The notes beneath the pieces are model-generated. The model had not been told where the DNA came from. It ran no database searches and was given only the letters and a program-made list of their open reading frames with translations. Of a DNA stretch of 64,000 bases, positions 48,144 to 56,204 are shown piece after piece. Every line of letters starts with the position of its first letter. Position 1 is the first letter of the stretch. The stretch lies in assembly GCF_013394795.1 (NCBI RefSeq), contig NZ_JABXYU010000001.1:806001-870000 (forward strand), read 5' to 3'. The translations under genes were made by a program, and so were the position numbers. This DNA is from Leptotrichia sp. oral taxon 223. GTDB lineage: Bacteria; Fusobacteriota; Fusobacteriia; Fusobacteriales; Leptotrichiaceae.

Positions 48144-49667
48144 TTATTTTTCAAATAATTTCTGAATTGCAGCCTTTTTATGTTCCAACCGATCTTCCAG
48201 CTCATTCATCCACACCAGTGGATCTTTGGGATTTACAAGCCTTTTTATATTATCCCGATTTTTTTCTTTGTCAAACCAGATAAGTTTCGTAATCGCACCA
48301 GCCCCAATTCCAATGATTGTCTTATTTTCCTCAATCATTTCAATGTTATAAATCGACTCACTTCCGTTTAAAGAATATCCAAGATTTTCTCCCCATTGAA
48401 AGCTATTTTTCTGGCGATACATATAATATGGAAAAAGTTCTTTATTTTTAGTCACATTTTCGATTTTTTCGTAAATTTTTTCATAATCCAATATGTCTTT
48501 GTGAGCATAATTTTCTTTGTTAAGACGGCTAGCATTTTTTATTGCCAGGTTATGAATTGTCAGATTTTCCATATCATATTTGGAAATCTCATTCATTGTG
48601 TACAAAATATCGTCCGTAATTTCACGTGGCAATCCTAAAATTAAGTCCATATTTATTTCCAATCCCAGATTTTTGGCAAGCCTATAAACATTGTCAAACT
48701 GCTTCCTGTCGTGATAACGATTTACAAGTTTTAGAGTCTTTTCATTAAAAGATTGCGGATTTATGCTGATTTTATTTATTCCATAGCTTTTAATAATAGC
48801 TAGTTTTTCCTCATCCAGCGTGTCAATTCTTCCAGCCTCAAATGTAAATTCCTTTAAATAATCCAAATTATAGTTTTCTTTTACTGTTTTTAGCAATTTA
48901 TCAATTTCTTCTGCCGTTAAGATTGAAGGTGTTCCTCCACCTATATAAATTGTGTTAATTTTTAAATCTAATTCCTGTGTTAATTGTCCGATTTCACGGA
49001 CTTCGTGGTAAATTGATTCTATGTATTCGTCATATCGCTCTGCATATTTTCCACGTAGCAGATAGGCTGGAAATGAGCAGTACGAACATTTTGTGGGACA
49101 AAAGGCGATTCCAATATAAATTCCGATTGTTTCCTTGTCTAGATATGGCTCCTGACGCTTTACAATATCTAGCAGAAGTTTTCTCTTTTCATCGCTTACA
49201 AAATATATTTTTTCTAATATTTCATCAATTTCATTGTAAGTTAGTCCCATTTTTAAAAATCGCCCTACAATTTTTGTAGGACGCACACCTATTAAAATCC
49301 CCCATTTATACTCATTTTTTTTATTAAACAGTTCCATCAAGGAACTTTTTGCCATAACTTCTGCCTGATCAAAATATTCTTCATTTACTTTCTTATGTGA
49401 AAATGTTACTTCTTTCAAGATTTTTCCATTTTTATTATCAATTAACACTGTATTTACAATGATTGTTTCTGTATTCTTACTTTCTAAATCTTTCAGTTTT
49501 CCACATTTTTTGTCAAAGTTTTCCACACTCTGATTTTTTTCAAAATCCACACTAATTTCCACATTATTTTCACTATTTTCAGAAATAATATCATAATGCT
49601 CAGGTAAAAGCACACGCATAAATTCCTCAAGTTTATTCTGATTAATCTCAATATTTGCTCTTATCAT
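48144..49667 (-). CDS. hemZ: HemZ-like radical SAM coproporphyrinogen dehydrogenase family protein
   Basis: 507 residues. The N-terminal 150 residues are a variable domain with ILIGVRPTKIVGRFLKMGLT; the radical SAM cysteines are in IGIAFCPTKCSYCSFPAYLL, followed by TIYIGGGTPSILTAEEID, FEAGRIDTLDEEKL and ISINPQSFNEKTLKLVNR. This layout is that of HemZ (YhaV) of Bacillus, a relative of HemN. The exact reaction of this subgroup is less certain than for HemN; the segments could also fit a heme-using role. The ATG lies directly after the uppP stop, with GGAG in the uppP end, so they are coupled. Confidence 0.82.
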   Translation of the reverse strand: MIRANIEINQNKLEEFMRVLLPEHYDIISENSENNVEISVDFEKNQSVENFDKKCGKLKDLESKNTETIIVNTVLIDNKNGKILKEVTFSHKKVNEEYFDQAEVMAKSSLMELFNKKNEYKWGILIGVRPTKIVGRFLKMGLTYNEIDEILEKIYFVSDEKRKLLLDIVKRQEPYLDKETIGIYIGIAFCPTKCSYCSFPAYLLRGKYAERYDEYIESIYHEVREIGQLTQELDLKINTIYIGGGTPSILTAEEIDKLLKTVKENYNLDYLKEFTFEAGRIDTLDEEKLAIIKSYGINKISINPQSFNEKTLKLVNRYHDRKQFDNVYRLAKNLGLEINMDLILGLPREITDDILYTMNEISKYDMENLTIHNLAIKNASRLNKENYAHKDILDYEKIYEKIENVTKNKELFPYYMYRQKNSFQWGENLGYSLNGSESIYNIEMIEENKTIIGIGAGAITKLIWFDKEKNRDNIKRLVNPKDPLVWMNELEDRLEHKKAAIQKLFEK

Positions 49668-50492
49668 CTATTTTATAACTCCTACAAAGTATAGCACCAG
49701 CACAACTACCCCAAGGACAATCCGATAATATCCAAACACCTTGAAATCATGCTTTTTAATATAATCCATAAAAACTTTTATCACAGCATACGCAAATACA
49801 AATGATAAAGCGAACCCTAAAGCAATCAGGAACCATTCATATCCGCTTAAAGCCGTACCAAGTTTCACTAGTTTTAAAAGTGTCGCCCCAAGCATTGTCG
49901 GAATCGCCAGAAAAAATGAAAATTCCGTTGCTAAAACTCTGTTTAACCCAAGCAAAACTCCACCAATAATCGTAGCGGCCGATCTCGAAGTTCCCGGAAT
50001 CATCGCAAGACATTGAAACAGCCCTACTCCAATCGCAGTTTTTACTGACATTTGGGTAATTGAATTAATTCCACCTTCCTTTTTCTCCCTCGACTCAAGC
50101 CAGATAAGTATAACTCCATAAACAACCAGCATTACTGCCACAACTATCGAATTAAACAGCACTTTATCAATAATATCGTCAAACAGAAGTCCCAGCACAA
50201 CCGCAGGAAGCACCGCAATCACTATTTTTATCCACATTTGAACAATATCCATCCGCTGACTTTGACTAAGCCCCTTCGCAAACGGAAAAATTCTTTTCCA
50301 ATAATACACGACTACTGATAAAATCGCCCCCAGCTGTATAATTATCTTAAATGCATTGGCAAACTCCTCATTTTGTGAAAGCTGCAAAAACTGATCCACA
50401 ATAATCATATGCCCTGTACTACTGACAGGTATAAACTCTGTAAGCCCTTCCACAAGGCTTAAAATAAACACTTTAATAATATCTGCAAACAT
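49668..50492 (-). CDS. uppP: Undecaprenyl-diphosphatase (bacitracin resistance type)
   Basis: 274 residues with about eight helices. The two signature loops are SLVEGLTEFIPVSSTGHMII near residue 15 and CLAMIPGTSRSAATIIGGVL near residue 160. UppP converts undecaprenyl diphosphate to the lipid carrier monophosphate for peptidoglycan and other wall polymers. It lies upstream of and overlaps translationally with the HemZ-like gene. Conserved Glu and Arg of the active site are present. Confidence 0.95.
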   Translation of the reverse strand: MFADIIKVFILSLVEGLTEFIPVSSTGHMIIVDQFLQLSQNEEFANAFKIIIQLGAILSVVVYYWKRIFPFAKGLSQSQRMDIVQMWIKIVIAVLPAVVLGLLFDDIIDKVLFNSIVVAVMLVVYGVILIWLESREKKEGGINSITQMSVKTAIGVGLFQCLAMIPGTSRSAATIIGGVLLGLNRVLATEFSFFLAIPTMLGATLLKLVKLGTALSGYEWFLIALGFALSFVFAYAVIKVFMDYIKKHDFKVFGYYRIVLGVVVLVLYFVGVIK

Positions 50493-50653
50493 AATATTTT
50501 CCTTTCTTTTTTATTTTTTCATTAATCTTATTCTTTAAATCATCATTTATTATATCACATATTTCCGACTTTATTAATAGTCATAAAATTTTCTTGTTTA
50601 TTTATTTTAAATATGATATTCTAAAATCATAAATATTTAAAGAGGAAAAACAA

Positions 50654-51391
50654 ATGAAAAAAAATAAAATTCTTTATACTATAGATTATGATAAAATTGT
50701 GAATTTTAAGGAAAGAGTTACTCGATTTACAGTCAGATTTGAATTTAAGCGTTCAGAAAATGAAAAATATTTTGAAGAAGATTTTGCTCATTTGCATGAT
50801 ACAGGGAGATTGACGGAATTATTGATTGATGGAGCAGAATTGTTGATAAAAAGTGCTGATAATGAAAAAAGAAAAACTAAATGGGATGTTATCGCAGTAA
50901 AGGTTCACGGGGAAATTATACTTATAAACACAGCTTTTCATCGGTATATTACAGAGTCTATATTTAACAATACAGAAATTTCGCCATTTGGAAAGCCTTC
51001 ATATATAAAGCCTGAAATTAAACATAATAATAGTAAACTCGATTTTTATCTGGAAACTGAAAAGGATAAAATTTATGTTGAGGTAAAAGGCTGTACTTTG
51101 GTAAATGGAAAAACTGCCCAATTTCCTGGCTCTCCTTCCGTGCGTGCCTTAAAACATCTGAAAGAATTGATGGAACTCAAAAAGGAAGGATTTAGAACAG
51201 CTGTCTTTATTCTCATATTTAGAAAGTCTGAAATTTTTGCACCTGAACATATTATCGACAGGAAATTTTCAGAAACTTTTTATGAAGCAATGGAAAATGG
51301 AGTGGAAATTTATCCAATGCTTTTGGAGTATAGGGAAGATGGAAAGGTGTGTTTTGTGAAAAATATAGAAGTTATGGAAAAGAATTTTTAA
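50654..51391 (+). CDS. sfsA: SfsA family protein (DNA/RNA nuclease-like)
   Basis: 245 residues. ERVTRFTVRFEFK and HLHDTGRLTELLIDGAELLI at the start and KIYVEVKGCTLVNGKTAQFP with SPSVRALKHLKELMELKKEG further on are classic SfsA blocks; the central DxE-K arrangement is that of a PD-(D/E)XK nuclease fold. E. coli SfsA was named for sugar fermentation stimulation, and later work showed nucleic acid binding or cleavage. It stands alone between two opposite-strand blocks. Confidence 0.9.
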   Translation: MKKNKILYTIDYDKIVNFKERVTRFTVRFEFKRSENEKYFEEDFAHLHDTGRLTELLIDGAELLIKSADNEKRKTKWDVIAVKVHGEIILINTAFHRYITESIFNNTEISPFGKPSYIKPEIKHNNSKLDFYLETEKDKIYVEVKGCTLVNGKTAQFPGSPSVRALKHLKELMELKKEGFRTAVFILIFRKSEIFAPEHIIDRKFSETFYEAMENGVEIYPMLLEYREDGKVCFVKNIEVMEKNF

Positions 51392-51417
51392 AAAGATAAA
51401 TTTGAAATACAAAAAAT

Positions 51418-51450
51418 AAGAACATTCAATTATTATAAAAGAACGCTCTT
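51418..51450. terminator. Bidirectional terminator after sfsA
   Basis: AAGAACATTC (51418-51427) and GAACGCTCTT (51441-51450) pair with G-T wobbles; T-run to the right. Confidence 0.65.
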
Positions 51451-51459
51451 TTTTATTAT

Positions 51460-52278
51460 TTATTTAGAAGCATACAAAGGATTGGCTTTTCTAACTTTAT
51501 CGCCATAAATTTGCTTTAATATCAAAAAGGCATTTTTAACATCTTCTGGAATATCAATGTGAGCTATATAGCCAGCTCCTTTAGGTCCGTATCCATCTTC
51601 ATCATCTGTAAGCCTTGGAATTTCACCCATTAACAAAGTTATATATCTATCAATATCCCACATTCCAAATATATCATTTTCAAAGCATAATTTTTCATCT
51701 TTAACACAAACTTTGACTGAATAGGTTGCAAAATTAATAATTTTTATATTTTCTGAAAGGTATTTTTTTAAAGTAGCTTCCATTCGCAGCTGCATTGTTG
51801 CATCTTGGGAAATTATTATATTTTTAAAAGCTATATTTTTTTCTTTTAGTAATTTTAGTAAGTTTGTAATGTTGTTTCCACAGTTTGTGGAATAAATTTC
51901 AAGAAAATTAGGCTGTAAATTATACTTATATTTTAAATAATTTCTAAAAATTTCAGCTTCGGAAATTTCTGATAAAATGGAACTTTTATCAGAATCTGGA
52001 TATAATTTATAAAACTGTTTTTCTAATGAAGCCGTTGTATGTCCTTTTCCCCCAACAATAACATATTTTCTAGCAACATCATTTTTTATAGCATTTGCCA
52101 AAATATCCCCGCCAGCCAAAATAGAACCGCCAAAAAGCACCATCACATCCGCTTTTTCAACTCCATATTTTTTTATCAGTTCAAAAGCTGTTAATTCATC
52201 AATATCTCTCTTTCCACAAAAATTTCCTAATACATTGATACAATTTGCAATTTCATATTTGCTAATTTTCTTATCCAT
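51460..52278 (-). CDS. YdcF-like DUF218 family protein
   Basis: 272 residues. DVMVLFGGSILAGGDILANA and KYVIVGGKGHTTASLEKQF are the nucleotide-binding-like loops of the DUF218 (YdcF/SanA/ElyC) group, and STNCGNNITNLLKLLKEKNI with IISQDATMQLRMEATLKKYL follow. E. coli YdcF binds S-adenosylmethionine; function is otherwise unknown. No membrane segment is present. It lies 41 bases after the DeoR-type regulator and may be its target or companion. Confidence 0.8.
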   Translation of the reverse strand: MDKKISKYEIANCINVLGNFCGKRDIDELTAFELIKKYGVEKADVMVLFGGSILAGGDILANAIKNDVARKYVIVGGKGHTTASLEKQFYKLYPDSDKSSILSEISEAEIFRNYLKYKYNLQPNFLEIYSTNCGNNITNLLKLLKEKNIAFKNIIISQDATMQLRMEATLKKYLSENIKIINFATYSVKVCVKDEKLCFENDIFGMWDIDRYITLLMGEIPRLTDDEDGYGPKGAGYIAHIDIPEDVKNAFLILKQIYGDKVRKANPLYASK

Positions 52279-52319
52279 TACAATTTTACCCTTTCTTTTC
52301 TGCTTTTAAACCAAATTAA

Positions 52320-53078
52320 TTAAACAATTATAAAGTTATCTGGTAATTCTTCTTCGTTCAAATTTTCAGAATTATTACATATTATCGCGTCAAAATCGAA
52401 TGTGTTTACAAATGTGTAAAAACCTCGTATTGACAATTTTGAATCGTCTAGCAGCAAATATTTTTTTACAGCCAGCCCCATTGCTTTTTCCTTTATAAGC
52501 ATTGTTTCCATCTCGGTTGTATAAACAACCTGTCTTTCAATATCCAGTCCTGCACAGCCTAAAATCGCATAATCAAAATTGAAATTTGACAAATTATTTA
52601 AGGCAATTGAGCCAACAGACATATCATACTCTTTTATATATTTCCCACCTATCACAAACAATTCAGAATCGCTGTCATTAAAGGCTTTGACAACAAGCAT
52701 ACTGTTTGTTACAATTTTTACGTTTTTTCCTTTCAGATACTTTACTATGGGAGCTACTGTAGTTCCACCGTCAAGAAAAATACAGTCGCCATTCTTTATA
52801 AATGATGCCACTTTTTTACACACTTCATCTTTTTTTTCATAATTTTCTGTACGATCCTTCATATCCTTTTCATCTTGATTGGACATAACCGTTTTTTGAT
52901 TTATGCTTTTTGCACCGCCGTGGACTCTAATAATTTTCCCCTGTTTTTCCAGAAATTCTGTATCCCTACGAATAGTAGTTTCTGTAACATTCAAAATCTG
53001 AGCCAGCTCTTTTGTATTTGCAATACCCTTTTCATTTACCATTTCTACAATTTTTTCAAATCTTTCGCTTGCAAGCAT
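52320..53078 (-). CDS. DeoR-family transcriptional regulator
   Basis: 252 residues. The HTH domain is ERFEKIVEMVNEKGIANTKE then LNVTETTIRRDTEFLEKQG, ending with the diagnostic IIRVHGGAKS. The sugar-phosphate sensor domain has CIFLDGGTTVAPIVKYLKGK and FVIGGKYIKEYDMSVGS. Members respond to phosphorylated sugars and usually repress. deoC, an aldolase remnant and this gene are on the same strand, so the likely effector is a deoxyribose or pentose phosphate. AGGAGTG precedes the start. Confidence 0.92.
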   Translation of the reverse strand: MLASERFEKIVEMVNEKGIANTKELAQILNVTETTIRRDTEFLEKQGKIIRVHGGAKSINQKTVMSNQDEKDMKDRTENYEKKDEVCKKVASFIKNGDCIFLDGGTTVAPIVKYLKGKNVKIVTNSMLVVKAFNDSDSELFVIGGKYIKEYDMSVGSIALNNLSNFNFDYAILGCAGLDIERQVVYTTEMETMLIKEKAMGLAVKKYLLLDDSKLSIRGFYTFVNTFDFDAIICNNSENLNEEELPDNFIIV

Positions 53079-53225
53079 TTAACTTTTCACACTCCTAATT
53101 TTTCTTTTTTGTGTTTAATTTTATGAAAATTAATGTTTAAATTATATTTCCTATCTTATTTTTTTAATATAACATAATTTTTTTCAAAAATCAAACAAAA
53201 AAACTAAATAAAAGGATATTTTTTA

Positions 53226-53606
53226 TTACGCATAATTAGCAGTATACAATGGCATTTCTTTCTTTTCAAATATTATTTTAGTTTTTATTTTTTCTCTTTT
53301 AAACATTTCTGAAATTTCTTTTACTGTATCAACTCCTTTTATATTTTCAATAACTGGAGAAATATAATCTGCTCCTGCTCGTGCTGCAAGTAATGCCTGT
53401 GCTGAATAAGAGATTGATGTTATATTTACTTTTATTCCTTCTCCCGAGAGAACTTTACACGCCTTTAAGCCTTGAAGAGACATTGGTATTTCAACTATTT
53501 TGTCTAAATCAATGTTTGCTAGTTTTCGTCCTTTTTTTACCATTTTTTTCCAAGTATCATTAGTTTTTATATTTTTTCCGATTAATTGATTTATAAAGAA
53601 TTTCAT
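53226..53606 (-). pseudogene. Truncated transaldolase/fructose-6-phosphate aldolase-like remnant
   Basis: About 126 residues. The part RKLANIDLDKIVEIPMSLQG and LKACKVLSGEGIKVN..SYSAQALLAARAGADYISPV aligns with the middle of FSA/TalC-type aldolases (about 220 residues). The first forty residues and the C-terminal strands are missing, and the Schiff-base lysine (VxKVPVT in active enzymes) is Glu here (IVEIPMS). AATGGAGG sits before the ATG at 53606, so it may still be translated. I judge it a decayed gene, although a regulatory or inactive-partner role cannot be excluded. Confidence 0.6.
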
Positions 53607-53663
53607 AATTTTATCCTCCATTTTTATATTTGTATTTATATATTTGTTTTTTATCAAATAATA

Positions 53664-54422
53664 TTAATATTCGTCTGTACTATTATCATTTTCACCCTTC
53701 AAATTCAAAACAACTGGAACAGATTTATAACCAATCCCCATTCTATCTATTCCCATATCTATCAATTCGAGGAAATGCTCTCTTGTCCGTATTGCTCCAC
53801 TTCCCTTTACTTTACATTTATTTCCAACTTCTTCTTGCATTATTTTTATAACTTTAGGAATCGCCCCTTTATTTTCGTGTCCAGTCAAAAAACCTGTACT
53901 CGTCTTTACAAAATCAGCTCCTGCTTCAATACAGCATTTGCAAGTTTTTCTAATTTGCTCCTCATTCAAGGCATCCGTTTCAAAAATAATTTTTATTTCC
54001 TTTCCAAACTTGTGTGCCGCTTCAACACATGCTTTTATATCTTTTGTAACTTCCTCATATTTTCCACTTCTTATCAGCCCAAAATTCGCAACTATGTCGA
54101 TTTCCTTAACCGTATCATATTTCGCAACTGCTTCAATTTGCTTAACTCGTGATTCAGTAGAACTTGTTCCAAATGGAAAATCCGTTACAGGACACAACAT
54201 TGTGTCACTTCCTTTTACATATGGCTCGCATAATTCAATATACGCTGGATTAATACAAATCGTAGCACACTCCAATTTCACCCCATCTTTTGTCAATTCA
54301 ACAATTTCTTTTTCTGTAAATTCAGGCTTTAAAACTGAATAATCAATATACGCTGCCAATTCCTTTAAATTCATTTCATTTGCTTTTTTAGTCAATTTTT
54401 TCATAATATTTTCCGATAACAC
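53664..54422 (-). CDS. deoC: Deoxyribose-phosphate aldolase
   Basis: 252 residues. Catalytic residues are in the expected places: the Schiff-base lysine in GADFVKTSTGFLTGHENKGA, and KVKGSGAIRTREHFLELIDM near the C-terminus; the start region is NLKELAAYIDYSVLKPEFTE. The enzyme cleaves deoxyribose-5-phosphate to acetaldehyde and glyceraldehyde-3-phosphate. The frame opens with GTG at 54422, which has no ribosome site of its own; an eight-codon ORF with AGGAGG ends four bases earlier, so initiation may depend on it. ATG codons six (54404) and fifteen codons in are alternative starts. Confidence 0.93.
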   Translation of the reverse strand: MLSENIMKKLTKKANEMNLKELAAYIDYSVLKPEFTEKEIVELTKDGVKLECATICINPAYIELCEPYVKGSDTMLCPVTDFPFGTSSTESRVKQIEAVAKYDTVKEIDIVANFGLIRSGKYEEVTKDIKACVEAAHKFGKEIKIIFETDALNEEQIRKTCKCCIEAGADFVKTSTGFLTGHENKGAIPKVIKIMQEEVGNKCKVKGSGAIRTREHFLELIDMGIDRMGIGYKSVPVVLNLKGENDNSTDEY

Positions 54423-54425
54423 TTT

Positions 54426-54452
54426 TCAATTTTGTTTTATTATGTGTGTCAT
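54426..54452 (-). CDS. Putative leader peptide MTHIIKQN upstream of deoC
   Basis: Nine codons including TGA: ATG at 54452 with AGGAGG (54457-54462) just before it. The stop is three bases before the GTG of deoC, in the same frame. The promoter places the message start very near that AGGAGG. It could be a leader ORF whose translation feeds deoC, or the original deoC start cut by a stop codon. Confidence 0.4.
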   Translation of the reverse strand: MTHIIKQN

Positions 54453-54468
54453 CTTTCCTCCTAAAAAC

Positions 54469-54497
54469 ATAATAACACATAAACAAACATTTGTCAA
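54469..54497 (-). promoter_or_regulatory. Promoter of deoC with T-rich operator-like repeats
   Basis: Minus strand: TTGACA (54492-54497), 17-base spacer, TATTAT (54469-54474). Around it are TTTGTTT and AAACAAA elements (54481-54520) including an inverted CAAACA/TGTTTG pair, plausible DeoR-family sites. Confidence 0.65.
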
Positions 54498-54589
54498 CAA
54501 CATTTTTTCATTTTTGTTTGAATTTTTATAAAAATAGTAAAAATTAACAATGAAATGAATATAAAACATAAATTTTAGTACATTTTACA

Positions 54590-54625
54590 AAAAAATCGGA
54601 ACAATCTTTAAAGATTCATCCCGAC
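54590..54625 (-). terminator. Terminator after the TPR membrane protein gene
   Basis: TCGGA with TCCCGA outside and AATCTTTAAAGATT inside (54603-54616); on the minus strand it ends in a T-run. Confidence 0.7.
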
Positions 54626-54633
54626 TTATTAAT

Positions 54634-55431
54634 TTAATTTTCGTTATTTACTAATTTCTTTAACTTTTCTTTTGCCTTTTCCACAACATATAATTTGTTC
54701 CCATTCTCAATAACTTCTTCATATAATTCTTTTGCCTCTTCTACCTCTCCTACTTTTACTTTATAATTTGCTAATAAATTTTTAATTACTAGAATCTGAC
54801 GTTTATTACTTAATTTTTTTAATGATTCCGATAAAATTTCAATCATTTTTGTATTGTCATTTTCATAAAATAAAATACCATTTAAAAATTCAATAAGAGG
54901 ATTTATTCCTTCTAATTCCTTATTAGTTTTAAATTTCTCTTTAAGTTGTAAAATTTTTTCTTTGTAAATAACTATCGCTTCTTCTTTTCTGTCAAGTTCC
55001 TGCAATAATAAAGCCTCATTATAATAATACAATATTTTATCCTGTTCTCTAAATAATGATTTTTTAGATAAATCTATATCTTTTAAATTTTGATACGCTT
55101 CTTCTACTTTTCCTAATGAAGAATATCCAGCACAAAGATTCAGTTTCATATAATTTCTATAACGCTTATTATTATTTCTGTTATATTCATTTTGCGTAAT
55201 TTCTATAAATTTTTCAGGATCAAGTTCTTTATCTAAAATATTTATATATTTTTTATAATAATACATGAGCAATTTTTTATCTAATCTCAATACTTGAATC
55301 AATATTAATATGGTAATTAAAATATAACTATAAACAGTGTATTGGAAATATAATAAAAAAACAAATATAATTAATAATACAAATGTTATAAAAGAAATGT
55401 TTATTAACATAAGTTTTCTTCTTATTGTCAT
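54634..55431 (-). CDS. Membrane-anchored TPR protein
   Basis: About 265 residues from the ATG at 55431, which follows GAAAGGAG; an earlier frame start at 55503 has no ribosome site. Two N-terminal transmembrane helices (LMLINISFITFVLLIIFVFL, then YSYILITILILIQVL) are followed by a helical region with TPR-like units (SSLGKVEEAYQNLKDIDL, LLQELDRKEEAIVIYKEKIL, VGEVEEAKELYEEVIENGNK). Probably a scaffold protein. No specific partner is evident. Confidence 0.72.
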   Translation of the reverse strand: MTIRRKLMLINISFITFVLLIIFVFLLYFQYTVYSYILITILILIQVLRLDKKLLMYYYKKYINILDKELDPEKFIEITQNEYNRNNNKRYRNYMKLNLCAGYSSLGKVEEAYQNLKDIDLSKKSLFREQDKILYYYNEALLLQELDRKEEAIVIYKEKILQLKEKFKTNKELEGINPLIEFLNGILFYENDNTKMIEILSESLKKLSNKRQILVIKNLLANYKVKVGEVEEAKELYEEVIENGNKLYVVEKAKEKLKKLVNNEN

Positions 55432-55444
55432 TTTTCTCCTTTCA

Positions 55445-55573
55445 CAAAAAAATCGGAATAAATCCACAAGCAATAACAAACTTGGTTTAAAGCTAAATGC
55501 CAAATTTCTGACTGCAATTTTTAAAATTTTGGAAAGTCAAAATATAGCTGGAAAAATCCCGATTTTTTATTGT
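55445..55573 (-). terminator. Large imperfect hairpin after the oxidoreductase gene
   Basis: AATCGGGATTTTTCC (minus strand, from 55573) and GGATTTATTCCGATTTTTTT (ending 55445) are complementary over about 15 bases with a roughly 90-base loop and a T-run. Plausible but unusual in size. Confidence 0.35.
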
Positions 55574-55590
55574 TCTTCTATTAAATTTAA

Positions 55591-56115
55591 CTACTTTATA
55601 TTGAAAATATATTTTATATAATTTTCAGCATTTTCTGACAACTTTTCATCGCTCAAATTTTCAGTGTCAAAAACAAAATAATGGGGAATTAAATTTGCCT
55701 TAATGTATTTGACAGTGGCTTCAAAAGGAACTAAAATTTCATTCATCGAAAATCTAACGGAACCCTCTTTTGAATATTCCTGCTCCGGCCCTCCGACAGA
55801 TACGGCAAAACCTATGTTTTTAACTTTAAGCCTGTATTCATTTCCGTAAGCCCAGTTATATGAAAGAACTTCATCAAACCATTTTTTTAATATTGGCGGA
55901 CTGCTGTACCAGTAGAGCGGGAATTCAAAAATTATATTATCGTGTTTTGAAAGCAATTCCTGCTCCTTTTCAATGTTTATGTTCCAATCTGGATATTCCT
56001 TGTAAAGTTCATGGATTGTGATTTTATCAGGATATTTTCCAAGTTCTTCTTTCCATCTTTTGTTAATTCTCGAATTTTCCATATCGGGATGTGCCAAGAT
56101 AATTAAAGTTTTCAT
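55591..56115 (-). CDS. NAD(P)H oxidoreductase, flavodoxin fold (MdaB/KefF-like)
   Basis: 174 residues. KTLIILAHPDMENSRINKRW starts the flavodoxin-like fold; IIFEFPLYWYSSPPILKKWF and the FAVSVGGPEQEYS segment are typical of the NQO/KefF group. It likely binds FMN or FAD and reduces quinones or similar compounds with NAD(P)H. Neighbours give no pathway. Confidence 0.88.
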   Translation of the reverse strand: MKTLIILAHPDMENSRINKRWKEELGKYPDKITIHELYKEYPDWNINIEKEQELLSKHDNIIFEFPLYWYSSPPILKKWFDEVLSYNWAYGNEYRLKVKNIGFAVSVGGPEQEYSKEGSVRFSMNEILVPFEATVKYIKANLIPHYFVFDTENLSDEKLSENAENYIKYIFNIK

Positions 56116-56204
56116 AATTTAATTTTTCCTTTCATTTTTATTCATAGTAACATTTTTTAAAATCAAACTCAAGAGTTTTGGCTGTTTTAAGATTATTTCA
56201 AAAA

